Assembly: GCF_028554725.1 (NCBI RefSeq)
Contig: NC_071671.1
Location: forward strand, 56,438,501 to 56,502,500
From: Zeugodacus cucurbitae
Lineage: Eukaryota > Arthropoda > Insecta > Diptera > Tephritidae
DNA: 64,000 nucleotides
Direction: 5' to 3'
The translations under genes were made by a program, and so were the position numbers. Below are positions 1 through 11,421 of this stretch, in pieces. Below the pieces are notes generated by a model, which worked only from the letters and a program-made list of their open reading frames with translations, did not search any database and was not told the DNA's origin. Every line of letters starts with the position of its first letter. Positions within the stretch are counted from its first letter, which is position 1.

Positions 1-756
1 GCGCAATTATTGCATAAAAAAGGCAATGTTGTCGGAAACCGGAAGGAAGGAAGCATGTTTGCGCTACGGTTTGTTGTTGTTGGGTGTGTGTGCGCGCAAC
101 ACGCGTAATTGGACATTTTGCATTTGTCTCAATTTACATGTAAGCATGCGCTTGTGTTTATGTGTTTGTGTGTGTTTGTGGTAGCTGTTTTCATGAAATT
201 TCATTTCCGCCTGCAACTATTTACCTCTACATTACCGCATTACTTTACGGAATGTCGTTCGTAAGCGGGCGCAAAAAATTTGTTGTTAGTGGATTTCAGC
301 AAGTGGATGTGTATTATGGTGGATGAGATAATGTTAGATGGTTTTAAAGAAATTTTCTTTAAAAAATAATTTTAAATAAATTTGTTTTAAAGAAAATTGA
401 TTGAAATTTTAATGGAAATTTGAATAAAAAAATGCTTTGTTGTAAATAAAAGCTTGTTTGTATTATCTATGTCAGTAATCATAACATAAGTCTTTACAAT
501 AAATTCATATTTGTGACTAAAGGATCGAGTTTAAAGGATCGCGTTAGAAAAGTATTATTGAGACCCTAGTAGTCTATAGAGAAAGAAAATTTTTGTTTCA
601 AAGCATGAACAAGGCTAACGAGTTATATTATACTATTTTTTTAAGTCTATTGCCAACACACGATTTGGCTCAAATCTCTGTTTTATACACAAGTCCTTCA
701 TTCTAACCTCTAAAAAGTGAAACAAAATATAAATTTCATTTTCACCGTTCGGTTAA
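1..756. other. non-coding, low complexity
   Basis: No gene is visible. The first 200 bases hold TTG and GT-rich simple sequence; the remainder is AT-rich with frequent stops in all frames. Confidence 0.6.
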
Positions 757-1330
757 GTTAGGTTAAGGGGAACATCTCCGCATATGCAGAGAATCTCACT
801 TAGATTCGACTGGCCAGTGTGACACCCGTAAAACTCTTAATGGATCACTGGCGATCTTATGCCTCAAAGCGCTTGGACTCTATAATAAAGTTCTGAAGTC
901 GGCTAATATCGATTCCAGTCGCTTCGCTGGGTTCACCAAAGATATGTTTACAGAGGTGCTTTAACCTAAATCTGGCTAATGCTGGATATTGAAGGAGGAA
1001 GTGTTTGGGCGATTCCTTTTCGCTTTCATCCAAACAGCTTTGGCAACTAGCGTCTGACTTGATCCCTAGGCTCACCGCGTGTATGTGCCTACTGACCAGT
1101 AAGCACTCCAATGATCGCGGAGATGTGAGCCTTACTGAGCGACAGTAGCTGCAAAGACCGTTTTCTATCCACTGTGTGCCAGAAAAACTTCGCTACTGCA
1201 CTGGTGCTGGTTGTACTCCAGCGCTTGGAGAGCTCACTCAAAGACAGTGTGTCCAGCGCCGTCCACCAGACAACAACTCCATAGAACAGTATTGGTTTAA
1301 CAATGTTTTCATAGATCCATGAAACCACTG
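757..1330 (-). mobile_element. RNase-H-type LINE 3' end, internally deleted
   Basis: This is the 3' end of a non-LTR retrotransposon of the I/R1/LOA-like group, read on the minus strand. The segment at 1089-1328 translates to WIYENIVKPILFYGVVVWW, the conserved block at the end of the reverse transcriptase. It runs on to AHISAIIGVLTGQ, which normally lies after the RNase H domain. A second frame (857-1111) continues with a C-x2-C zinc-knuckle start (CQSC) and then HFLLQYPALARFRLKHL. The usual knuckle cysteine before the PAL motif is Tyr. The RNase H domain is missing and the two halves are offset by a frameshift at about 1100, so the copy is dead. The 3' end (757-800) holds a small hairpin followed by a CCTAAC-like tail. 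Family assignment below clade level is not possible here. Confidence 0.75.
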
Positions 1331-2787
1331 TTGATGAGAGCCACCTCTTAAGCAGTAAATGGCTACTGAAGCCTTTCTCACTCTCACTTTAATACCAAGG
1401 GCATAGAGAGAACAACTACAAATGTTCCACAAAAATATTTTTTTATAGATGAGGCAGTGCGAATAAATATCTATGTACATTCTTATGTGTATCTTGTAAT
1501 TATTGTCGAAAAGTCTATGTATATACAAAGCAAATGAAACCAATCTTGCTTGAGGTTCATTTGAAAGATTTCATCCTTTACTCAGTATTGATATGTTTGT
1601 TGTGTCTAAATATACCTACTATTTCATTAACTTATTGAATTTCAAATGATATATGTTGATGATGTTAGATTCCATGTTCTATCATACAAATCTGGTTGTA
1701 CAAATCTCAAATGATCCTAAAGTGTTACTTAATTTAAGCCACTAAATGCGTACCAAAATGTTAAAGTTTATTTATTGTGAAAAAATACCTCACAGTTCCA
1801 TCTGCTTCCACTATTATATAGTTATCTTACTACACCATATTGAACTTCACTGTAAAGTTCTTCTGTCATCAAACTGCCCTAAGCCTTAGACCTAAAATAT
1901 GGTAAACAGAAGAAAATCATATGTGAATATCTTCAATTGTTAGAAATCTCGCGTTTGAATTCAAGTAACTGTTTGATATTTCAGATATTTGCCTAACCAT
2001 AATTAAATACGAAATAATTATATAATTTATATAACCGAAGTAGAACTTATTAACTAAGCGAAAGTCTAGCTAGTCAATATAGTAATTGTTTCAGATTCAG
2101 ATTTATATTGATTATATTTTGTTCGACAAAGATATAAGTATTAAGGGTTTCAGACTAACCTATTTAATAAGTGTAAATAAACTGTGATCCGTGGTTGATT
2201 GGTCGAACATTTTTAAATTTAATACAACTAAATAAAATTTACTTACCAATTAATCTTGTCATAAATCTAAAAAAGAGAAAAATAAGTACAGTTAGAAAAT
2301 TGCAGTATTAGAAGAATGTATAAGATCGTATTACTTATATGATGTAATATTATATTATAATGGTAAGTATGAATTAATCTGACGTCTGAAACCGCTAAAT
2401 ATTACTACTATAAAATCCATAAAATATATAAGGAGTTTTATACGCAGAAATTTCGTAAAGGGAAAGTTGTCAAACCAGCTATCGGAAGAAGCACTTGGTA
2501 CTATACATTTTGAGAAATTACTAAGCATAAACTTACGAAGCTCTAAACATTCTATAAGGCAACCTCACGTTCATTATTTTATCCAATCCTATTAAAGACG
2601 AGGTAGGTACATAAGTGAAATATCCGTATTTTAGACACGAACTATCTCTTCGGTAATTGATCTAGATCATGTTGTTTGATCCTGTTCGACTGGTATTTCA
2701 GCGAAGCCATATTCAATGGTGAATAATTTTATCTTCATATGTAATTTTGATGTTCATAAGTAATACTGAAATCTAAAAAAGCCGAAG
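1331..2787. other. AT-rich non-coding DNA
   Basis: No ORF of note, no recognised repeat and no simple-sequence array. It looks like unconstrained intergenic or intronic DNA. Confidence 0.5.
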
Positions 2788-3153
2788 AGCCTTTTTACAC
2801 AGAAGCTAATTGATCAATTAACCGGCCTCTGTTCGATTAAAACGCTTATTAAGATCGATTTATCATACAAAATAAAAATCTACATTAATTTTTAATTGAA
2901 TTTTACTCGACTTGAAAATGAAATGCAACTCTGCAACAAAGACGTACGATATACATGCTTTGTCTGCGATTGGCTGAATTTTTTGATAAACAAAGCTATG
3001 GTAGATGTCGCTGCAACAAAATATCAATCAGCTGATGAAATTTATAACAGCTGATCGGTTATCGAGTAGCCGACAGTGTTAAAGGCAAACAAGGTTTTCT
3101 CCATCACAAAATTTTTTTTAATTGATCAATTAATTTGGCTGTGAGAAAGTGCT
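2788..3153. mobile_element. MITE, CCTTTTCACACAG family, copy 1
   Basis: This non-autonomous DNA element of about 366 bp has imperfect inverted ends: AGCCTTTTTACACAG on the left, and GGCTGTGAGAAAGTGCT on the right. Just inside each end is the palindromic box TTGATCAATTAA, so the inverted repeat extends over about 33 bases. The interior contains the shared boxes CCGGCCTCTG, GATCGATTTATCATAC and GTAGATGTCGCTGC. Three more copies lie at 45.5, 49.3 and 63.8 kb. There is no coding capacity. The superfamily is unknown because the target duplication is not clear. Confidence 0.75.
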
Positions 3154-4206
3154 ATAAGATTACCCGTTTCATTAATTTATAATTACGACTTCAGACATCA
3201 AGAGAAAGAGAGAGTAAGGAAAAATCAATAAATATGGAAAAGGTTGTAAAATATTATTATTTATCTTGGAAATAATTAAATATTAATTTCTATATTCTAT
3301 ATAACATTGAAGAAGAAAATTATTAGACAATAAGGTAAAATACTTGGAAAGAGAATACAGCTGAGATTCAATTAAATGCAACAGCAAACCATTTTTTTCA
3401 CTTACCTAAATCACTGCCGTAAACTCCTTTAAAGGACATGTGGATGCAATTCAGTAGAGGAAGAAAAAAATTAGAGATTTTTTTGATAAAGAATGCATTT
3501 CTTTGGCAATGTTATGCCTTGACACGGCTATAAGTGAATAGGTGTATATTTTTTCCCTATTCTTAAAAAGTCTCCAGTGGCAGCAGGTAGTGCATAGTAA
3601 GAAAAAGGCTAAGAAACAACAAACAAACTGTTTATAAATATTTTATGCCAACTTGTATTTGCTTTGTCCGCACGCTTGAATGACTCAATTGAGGCCAATA
3701 GAATAGAGCAAGAGCAACAGCAAGAAACAAAACGAAAAAAATAAAATAAAATTGCAGATAAAAAGTGACGAGAAAGCAAAATTTTCAAGTAGAATTTAAT
3801 CAAAAATTTGATATTTGCATTGTGTTTATGCAATGTTATGTCAGTATGTCAAATGCCTATGCTATGGCTATGCCTATGTAAGAGAGTGTGAATGTAATGG
3901 AATGGCTCAATATGCTGGTACAACAGCTACATAGATGGCAGAGTAACGTGTAACGATGAAAGAAAGTGCCCATCGAATGAACAATGAACAACAAACGGAA
4001 GGATGTGCCGACAAATGTGTGTCAGTGTGCAGTGATAAATGTGTGTGCGTGTACTGTTTCTACTGTTAGAGGGCGGCTATTCAAAATGGTGTTAGCCAAG
4101 GATACACTTAAGAAGCATTCAATGGAAAACTATTTGAAAACGATACAAAACACAAATCAACAGAGAGATACCCAGACAGACAAAGCTGTCGAAAGCGAGA
4201 CAAATA
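3154..4206. other. AT-rich non-coding DNA
   Basis: Nothing recognisable; short ORFs here look random. Confidence 0.5.
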
Positions 4207-4510
4207 GAGCGTTAGACGGAACCGTTGGACAGACAAATATACTGTTAGACCGACAGATATACCGTTAGACCGACAGATATACCGTTAGACAGATATATAT
4301 ACCGTTAGACATATGTATATACAGTTAGGCAGACAAATCTAACGTTCGGCAGACAAATATACCGTTAGACAGATATATATATACCGTTAGGCCGACAAAT
4401 ATACCGTTAGATAGATATATATACCGTTAGACCAACAGATATACCATTACACAGACAGTTAGACCACCAGACAAACCAATGGACCGTTAGACATACCAAC
4501 AGTTACGCAG
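4207..4510. repeat. minisatellite with ACCGTTAGAC core
   Basis: About 14 degenerate tandem units of roughly 18-23 bases, built on ACCGTTAGAC followed by AGACAAATAT or AGATATATAT. Unit length and sequence vary, and the 3' units are the most diverged (ACCATTACAC, ACAGTTAGAC). The sequence upstream (4160-4206) has AGACAGACAAA runs from which the array may have grown. A frame reading Thr/Asp/Arg-rich peptide across its start is a by-product of the repeat. Confidence 0.85.
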
Positions 4511-6946
4511 ACGTCGGGTTTGTTGTGAAAGCTCGGACATCTATTTTCAGTTTGAACAGCTTGACAGACGGCCAACCAATATTTTCCACATTTACACAGA
4601 TTTGTCTATGGCAATTTTGCATATGTATTTGTGTGTAATTTCTTAAAATGCCTACTTTAAGTGTCTTACAAAGCGCACACTTCAGCCAGAGACACGCAAA
4701 CAAAGCGTTCATGTGTAATTCACAGTTGAATTATTCAACAGTTAACAGAATGTCGGTATGTATGTGTAGACAACTAAATATTTATTTTATATACAAATGC
4801 AAAAAGGAAAAACATTTATTTATTAACCACTTTACTTGCAACAAATATTTATGCTTTAATAATTGCCAAAGCAAATATTTTTGACCAGCAGCTGAATTGA
4901 GTAAGTAATCAATAAAGAGGTTGGGAGTAAGTCAAGGTAGTAAAGTGAGTAAGTAAGCACAAAAAATTGAATAAATATCTCAGCAATCCCCTACATAAGT
5001 ATATAAGTATTCACCTATGTTTATAAGTAATCACACAAGCAAGTACGTAAGTAAATAAGTAACTAAGCAAATGTAATGAAATGGCAGTAAAAGGTGTAAA
5101 ATACCCAAGCGCTTATGCTAAGAAATTATGCAATTTTACAGCCATGCATTTGGCTAATGAATTCCAGCACAGCGTCAATGCCTGGCGGACACACGAACAC
5201 AGAGACACATATACTCAAACACATATACACTATAACTTACGAGCACACACTTAACCATACACACGCCACGCCATTCAAAATGCCTTGCAAAGGCAGTCCT
5301 TACAAGCATGCTTTGTTAATGGCCTTCCATATTGGCTGGTCAACAAAAGGCTTACGCTCGAATAAACATTGCATACATGCAGGCGTTGAAAGCGCATCAA
5401 AGCCATTTAAAGAAAAGGCGTTGAGAATAGCAGCTAAAGTGATACCGGCTATAAGAACTACAAGCAGACTACAAGGCGATGCTGAACATAGAGCGAGAGT
5501 TATAAATTACTATCTAGATCTAAGTGTAATGTGGGTATGTATACTTTTAGGGTTGTGGTGGTAGTATGGACTGAGAGTTGTTAATTTAATACTCATGCAT
5601 ACTACTAAACAAAGGTTTTTTTACTATTTTTCTACAAGATATACTACTGTTATGGTCAGCAGAGCAAAAGCATTGAAATTCACCTTCAGTATCGGGTTTA
5701 AGGCTTGCAATTTAAGGTAGAGATATTTCAATATATCTCTGGGCTTCTCTATAGGTGAAGTGTTTATGAAACACTTTTTTCAGGAAATTAATCAAGAGCT
5801 CTTGCTTGAAAATATTTCCTCGAAAGAACGGTACTAATTCTAATAAAATCATTTATATCAAGAGATCTTATACTTATATTATCTAGAACTTCATATAAAG
5901 CTAACATTATCACAACTTTTATTTTTTATCATATTGCTCAAGCCTGCGTGGATCTTCCATGAGTTACTAAGATAGGTGAAATAATAATTTTTTATTTTCA
6001 CCGATCCACCGCTTTTGAGAAAGGCTTCATTATAAATACCGAACTACCTATTACTACTACCACTACCCAACTGAAGTTGTATACCCTGGGTACAATATTA
6101 GTCTTTCTCTCTTTCGTTTGAAGCTTTTTCTCACCTCTATTCTACACGGTGACTGTTAAATGCCGCAGCTTGCATATTTGCTGTTTGCCTCTACTTATTT
6201 CAGTAAACTGCCAACACCACTAATTGCCTGACAAGGATATTTGTCAAGTCTACAGACGGTTATAATTTATAAAAGCATGTGAGAGTACGAATGGTTGTCA
6301 TTACCACCAGGAAAGTAAAAGCGATTGAAGACTAAGATGCAAAGTTTAACGTCAAGGGTTAAGCCAGGTCAAAATGTTAGAAGAACAGTAGTTTTAGGCG
6401 ATCTCTAAATCTAAATGCGGAACTTCACTCACCTTAACCATTATTTTCTCTCTTTGCTTTGGTTTTTCGCATAAAATCCAACTAAAGATAATGAATGGAT
6501 CATCACTAAAATTGAAGTCAAGAAATAATATCCTCATTGAACTGTTGGGGAATATTTGTATAGAAAATTGTAACCCTAGAATAGCTTAAATGTCTATATA
6601 CCTCTACATTTAAGACCTGTTATAAGCTGACATTCAGTGTTCGCTTCTAAATTGTACAGATTCCTGTGCGCACAGCGTTCTAATTTCCGTCAGGGTCGTC
6701 TAAAAACTACTCTTATTTTACTGCAGTTACCGTTGTCCGTATCGTTTTCGTTCATCGTGTATACGCTGTATTTAAAAACGAATAAAATTTAAATAAGATT
6801 TACACATTAACGAGCGTCAAACTTATACAACATACTTATATATAGGTGTATTTGGCGGTTAAGCGAATAGGCAGTAGGTATCAACAGTCAGAGTTAGATG
6901 TATGTCTATTCGCAAGGTTTGTTGTCATAAAAATGCGAATTTAAAA
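4511..6946. other. non-coding DNA with AAGTAA-rich and CACA-rich stretches
   Basis: 4905-5080 is enriched in AAGTAA words (a decayed simple repeat), and 5190-5275 is CA-rich. A 149-codon frame at 5115-5564 runs through the CA-rich part, has no recognised domain and is probably chance. No transposon ends were seen. Confidence 0.5.
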
Positions 6947-7345
6947 TAAAACAAGAAAAAACGTCAACTTCGGCTGTTCCGAAGCTAATATACCCTTCAC
7001 AGGTGCATTAAGACTATATAGTTAAACGATCCGAACAATTTCTTCGGAGATTATATTAATACCTTAAGCAGTAATCCATGTCAAATTTTGTGAAGATACC
7101 ACGTCAAATGCGAAAATTTTCCATACAAGCCATTGATTCCAATCGTTCAGTTTGTATGGCAGCTATTGCTATAGTGAGCCGATCTGAACAACAGACAGAC
7201 AGACAAACGGACATGGCTAAATTGACTCAGTTCAACATACTGATCATTTATATATATACTTTATAGGGCCTCCGACGCTTCCTTCTGGGTGTTACAAACT
7301 TCGTGACAAACTGAATATACCCTGTTCAGGGTATAATAAGTATTA
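6947..7345 (-). repeat. dispersed repeat, TATACCC...CCGAAG family, short copy
   Basis: This repeat is shared in inverted orientation with 35563-36272. Shared blocks include CTTCGGCTGTTCCGAAG with TATACCCTTCACAGGTGCATT near one end, GGCCTCCGACGCTTCCTTCTGGGTGTTA, an AGACAGACAGACAAACGGAC tract, and CCCTGTTCAGGGTATA at the other end. This copy has one internal unit; the 35.6-kb copy has an extra unit of about 130 bp. It encodes no protein. The class of element is unknown. Confidence 0.75.
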
Positions 7346-8499
7346 AAATTTAAATTAATAAAAGCTCAAGATATTATGCTGAACAAGACATATTAATTGG
7401 TCTAAATCTGAAGAGTATGTCTGAAAGAGCGAGCATCTCAACGATCTTATTATGTTAGGTCTCCTTTTTTCACAATAACCTGTCTTTCAAAGTGAACTAA
7501 TCCAACTCTATGACCTTAGGCACTTCATTTATCTGTAATATATCTTTACAATATCCAAAATATTATGTAAAATCAGAGATAGACCCCTGAAATATAATCA
7601 GTCAATTAATAAATAATAAATCTATCTATCAACCTTAATCATTCTAAAATCATCTAACAATTATAAATTGATGGTGTGACAAACTTCTTCGAGGATATAA
7701 TCCGCAACAGTAATCTACTTTCAAGGTTCAAAAATGATCGCAATTTCACTGGCCGCATTCAATTTAAGACATCTCCTACCTTTCGTTCTGTGACGATCAG
7801 ACATCCCAACTTTGCCTCGATCTTTCTTACTCAGCGAAAAACTTCACCACAACATTAGAAATGCGGCCCGAACTTCGCTTTTATCTATCTATCTTCAAAC
7901 AAACTGATCGCGCTCAATATAACTTATCTCATTCTTCTAGTCAGAAGATCGATCTTAGGGAAAAATATTGATTTTTGTCCGAATTAAAGACCCGAGGTCA
8001 CATTTTTCTTTCCTTAACCATTGTGATTGATTCGAGATATGTTAAACTGCAATTGTGATTTCATGAATTGTGTCAAAATTAATGAAATATGAAACTAGTT
8101 TGAACACATCACGATCTGTGCTATGTTCTAACTTCGAATAACCGCGAGTCTCTGGCCTCCGTGTCATCTACAAACATAAAAAATAATAAAATATTTATGT
8201 TTTAAAGCTAATGTTTTGTGTGAGAAAGTTTGTTCTCAGCGAGATACAAGGTCAAGAACTCCAACAACAACGATCGCTCTCAAAACAAACGGGATTTTCA
8301 AAAATTTAAATTGTTGCTTGGTATAGTCTTTATTATAAGGTTTTTCTCACATATTTTTTCACAACAATTTGCCTATCTAGGCTTCACACTTCAAATGCTA
8401 CTTCACTTTGTTTTACGCCAATGCCTTTTGTCTACTTTTGAGATTTTTTCTATTCAAAACAGAAATTTAATACAAAACAACAATTTCAACAATTTTTTC
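7346..8499. other. AT-rich DNA upstream of the RING gene
   Basis: No recognised repeat. Short ORFs (for example 7676-7858 and 8230-8520) lack domains and start context. It may contain distal regulatory sequence of the downstream gene, but no specific site can be named. Confidence 0.4.
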
Positions 8500-8777
8500 C
8501 TTAGTAAATTCTGTAAATAGTTCTACACAAATATATATTTTCATACTAGCTGAATTTTAAGTTGACGTCGACGACGACGTTGAAAACTATCACAAATAAA
8601 ATACAATAATAACAACAATAATAATAACTTGAAGCATACAACAATCAAGAATAACAGAAAACATACAAAGAGAGGCATAGAAAAGTTGTCAGCCATTTGA
8701 CAGGCTGGAACCGATCGAGATTTGTGCTTGACTAAACAGTCATATTAGCAAAGGTCGGCCCAGAAGCCACACGAACA
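8500..8777 (+). promoter_or_regulatory. probable promoter/5' leader of the RING gene
   Basis: This is the region directly before the RING start codon. It holds a direct array of GACG words (GTTGACGTCGACGACGACG at 8560-8578) containing a palindromic TGACGTCG core resembling a CREB/ATF site. CAA/AAT-rich leader-like sequence follows. There is no clear TATA box at a suitable distance. The start at 8778 has an AACA before ATG; a second in-frame ATG is at 8787. The transcription start is not determinable from sequence. Confidence 0.35.
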
Positions 8778-10042
8778 ATGAATAATATGGCCGACGAAGA
8801 TAATAATAATAATAATAGCGATAGCAATAATAATAAAAAAGTCAATAGTAATATAAATTGTAATAATAGCCCTAACTGTAGCAAGAGTCGCGGCAATGCC
8901 GGTAGCGATGCGAAAACTAAATTAACGAAGCAACTAGCCAATAAGCCCAGTGGCAGCGGTGCCGCTGGTGAGTCCAGCAAAACCGAACGCTGCGTGCTGT
9001 GTCTTGATGAGAAACGTTCGCCGGTGCGCATCACATGCGGTCACTCGTTCTGCAATGAATGTCTGGAGGTCTACTTATCGTACCAGAAGTACGCCTGGGC
9101 CAATCGCTGTCCCATCTGCCGTGGTTCGTTGAAGGAGAAACGACGTTCAGTAAGTTGTTTGAGGGCAAATTCGTTTTGTTTAATTGAAAAATGTCTCTTG
9201 TTCGCTTCGTTTTCTGTGTGCTTTTCTCTCTCTCTCTTTGCGGGCAGCTCAAGCGACAGTTTTCCGAAACGGACCCCACAACAGCAATGTCCAGCAATGC
9301 AACTGCCAGCGGGGACGGCAGCAGCAGCAGTCAGTATACGCCCACACGCAGGCGTCTGAATGCCACATCGGCTACAGTCGCCGCGGCAACGGCCGCTGTG
9401 GCCACAGCCACGGCTACTGCGCTATCGGAGTCCACCGCTGAGGCTTCAGCCGAACAAATCTACTTGTTGGAAGAATTTATGGCAATCGCTGCCGAAACGG
9501 ATGTATTCGGTATTGCCGCAAGCATGAGCTTCGGTAACGCGGCTAGCGCAACCACACCCACCAACTCAGCATCGACTGTGAGCGCCAGTGAAGCTGCCGG
9601 CGAAGATGATGAAGTTGAGCTGCGCGCAGCAGAGTTCGAAGAGGAGGCGGAACAGAGTTTTAGTTATAGCCAAGATGACTTTGCATCGGAGATTGGTGAT
9701 GAGGAAGGTTTGGAGGATGAGAATGAAGAGGTCTTTGACGAGGAAGTTGATGTCGAAGAAGAAGAAGAGTACGAGGATGAAGAAGACGATGGTGACGCTG
9801 ATGTCGATGGCGAATATAATGATGACGAGGCTAACGATTTATACTTTTTCGATGAGTACGATGATGAAAATTATGATGATCTTGAAAACGATGGCTACGA
9901 CACAATCGATGAAGGCGACGGCGATAACGATGCTTACGAGCAGTTAGCGGACAACAATCTACCAACGACCGACTATTATGACGTTGAACAGGATGGCGAC
10001 GATGATGTGCTGCTAGTCGACGAAGTAATTATTGTAGACTGA
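8778..10042 (+). CDS. RING-finger protein (probable E3 ubiquitin ligase), two coding exons
   Basis: Coding exons 8778-9149 and 9248-10042 join in phase 0 to give 388 residues. Residues 1-70 are Asn/Ser/Lys-rich and low complexity. Residues 72-114 form a complete C3HC4 RING: C72, C75, C87, H89, C92, C95, C111, C114, with a Pro after C111 (CPICR). RINGs of this type bind two zinc ions and recruit a ubiquitin-loaded E2, so E3 ligase activity is the expected role. The 15-residue spacing before the last Cys pair, with aromatic residues, is somewhat RNF170-like, but orthology is not established. Residues 125-220 are Ser/Ala/Thr-rich. From about 222 to the end the chain is strongly acidic (long Asp/Glu runs with Tyr/Phe), without a visible domain. 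The absence of stops through 264 codons in only this frame and the clean intron support coding. No AATAAA follows this stop before 10507. An alternative tail exon lies at 10378. Confidence 0.8.
9150..9247 (+). other. intron of the RING gene (98 bp)
   Basis: The donor is TCA|GTAAGT at 9150 and the acceptor is a pyrimidine tract (CTCTCTCTCTTTGCGGGCAG) ending at 9247. Both flanking exons are in phase 0: the codon TCA (Ser124) is followed by CTC (Leu125). Read-through of the intron in the exon-1 frame stays open across it into a frame that differs from the acidic exon frame, giving a misleading longer ORF. Confidence 0.85.
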
Positions 10043-10377
10043 GCGCTGTACGCAGACTGTAGCACGAGGAAGTGTGAGACCAAAACGAAAAAAGCAAATG
10101 ACTACTGCAAGTTCACTGACCCTTCCTAACTGACGACCCGTACTATTGACCTATTGTTACAACTGTGATTTTTTTGGGTGCTAATATGACTTTGTTTTTT
10201 AATTCATCATGTGTCCTGCTGGTGTTTTTTATGGTTTTTGATGTTTTTTTTATATGAAGAAAAAATACAAGAGACATTTTTTCAAATGAGGAAGCAAAAC
10301 AAATTTGTTGCCATTATTTTCTGTTTGTTTAAATATTTTTAGGTGTCAATATTTTTGTTCTATTTTTCTCTCTTTAG

Positions 10378-10470
10378 TATGAAAGATACAATGTCTTCCT
10401 GACTTATCTGATCGGTGTTGCAGCGACATCTGCCGTCATGATTGCCTTTATAAACTACTTAACGAGCTAA
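10378..10470 (+). CDS. alternative terminal exon encoding a hydrophobic tail
   Basis: A strong acceptor (TTTTTCTCTCTTTAG, ending 10377) is followed by an open frame of 30 codons and TAA. The peptide starts YERYNVFLTYLIGV, continues through AATSAVMIAF, and ends INYLTS. It holds one uncharged segment of about 20 residues, long enough to span a membrane. An AATAAA follows 37 bases after the stop. In phase 0 it can join exon 1 directly (donor 9150), giving a 154-residue RING plus membrane-tail protein. It could also join a weak donor AA|GTAATT at 10025 near the end of exon 2, giving about 413 residues with RING, acidic region and tail anchor. Which join is used cannot be decided from DNA. If instead exon 2 is unspliced, this is 3' UTR. 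Confidence 0.55.
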   Translation, partial: YERYNVFLTYLIGVAATSAVMIAFINYLTS

Positions 10471-10506
10471 ATTGCTGGTGGAAGGATGCTGATGTGCTGA
10501 TGTGTG

Positions 10507-10512
10507 AATAAA
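10507..10512 (+). other. poly(A) signal of the RING gene
   Basis: Canonical AATAAA, 37 bases after the TAA of the tail exon and the first one downstream of the acidic exon stop, so both isoforms probably share it. Confidence 0.65.
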
Positions 10513-10794
10513 TATGTATATATTTTATAATGAAATATACAATTTCTACTATTTTTTGTAGCGAATGCTTGAAAAAAAAAATGAAAAAATTTTGCTTGGT
10601 AACATATTTTTAGGAAATGCTGTTCCTGCTGAAATCATTTATGTTGTAAATCTGACCATAAAAAACAAGCTGAACCAATTTTTTTAATCAATCGGAGCAA
10701 AGGTTTCTGATAAGACTGGCCTATAAGAGTATATTCAGATTGAACTGAATCTCTCCTTTCATTTGACCGGGATGATTATTAAAGCTATGTGATA

Positions 10795-11421
10795 TTAGGT
10801 TGTAAAATATCCCTTCCGCTTTTTGCTCTTTATTCAATGCTTTATAAAAAATGTTACACTGATCGGATTTAGTTCAAATATGCGCCGTTTCGTTCGATAA
10901 TCTGTTTCCATATAGACGGCAACTTCATAATATCCCGCTCGTAGGAGCCTCCCTCCTTATTTGCGAAGAACTCGGACAGCCTCTTTTCACAATCCTCTTT
11001 TGAGTTCAACTTTATACCACCAAGGCAGTTCGTCATGGACAGGAACAGGTGATAATCACTTAGCGCAATGTCCGAGCTATATGGTGGATGCGATAAAACC
11101 TCCCATCCGAGCTCCCGTTGCTTCTGACGAGCCATCAACGAAGTATGTGGTCTAGCGTTGTCCTGGTGGAACACTACACCCTTCCAGTTGGCCAATTCTG
11201 GACGCTTCTGGTCGATCGTCTGCTTCAAGCGGTCCAGTTGTTCGCAGTAGATGGTAGAATTAAACGTCTGGCAATATGGGGGCAGCTCATAATGGATGAT
11301 TCCCTTCCAAATCCCACCAAACACACAGCAAAACCTTTCCGGCCGTCAATCCCGGCTTGGCCACTGTTTGGGATGATTCACCGGCTTTCGATCACGACCG
11401 TTTTCGCTTGATATTATCGTA
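10795..11421 (-). mobile_element. mariner (mellifera type), 5'-truncated copy
   Basis: The minus-strand Tc1/mariner transposase remnant keeps its C-terminal catalytic half. The frame at 10869-11324 has HQDNARPHTSL (second Asp) and SDIALSDYHLF (third Asp), separated by exactly 34 residues, the D34D signature of mariner. APSD has decayed to ALSD. Upstream codons (11325-11421) continue in another frame (CVWWDLEG), so there is a frameshift at about 11320. The N-terminal DNA-binding half and the first Asp are absent. The left edge resembles the inverted end of the 19.3-kb copy (TTAGGTTGTAAAATATCCC then TTTTTGCTCTTTATTCAATG). Confidence 0.88.

Noticed and set aside
5115..5564. 149-codon plus-strand ORF
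   Set aside because: Passes through CA-rich simple sequence, no recognisable motif, no splice or promoter signals. Could be revisited with transcript data.
9588..9947. 119-codon Met/Lys-rich ORF inside the RING gene
   Set aside because: Out-of-frame shadow of the acidic exon (GATGA repeats read as ATG/AAG).
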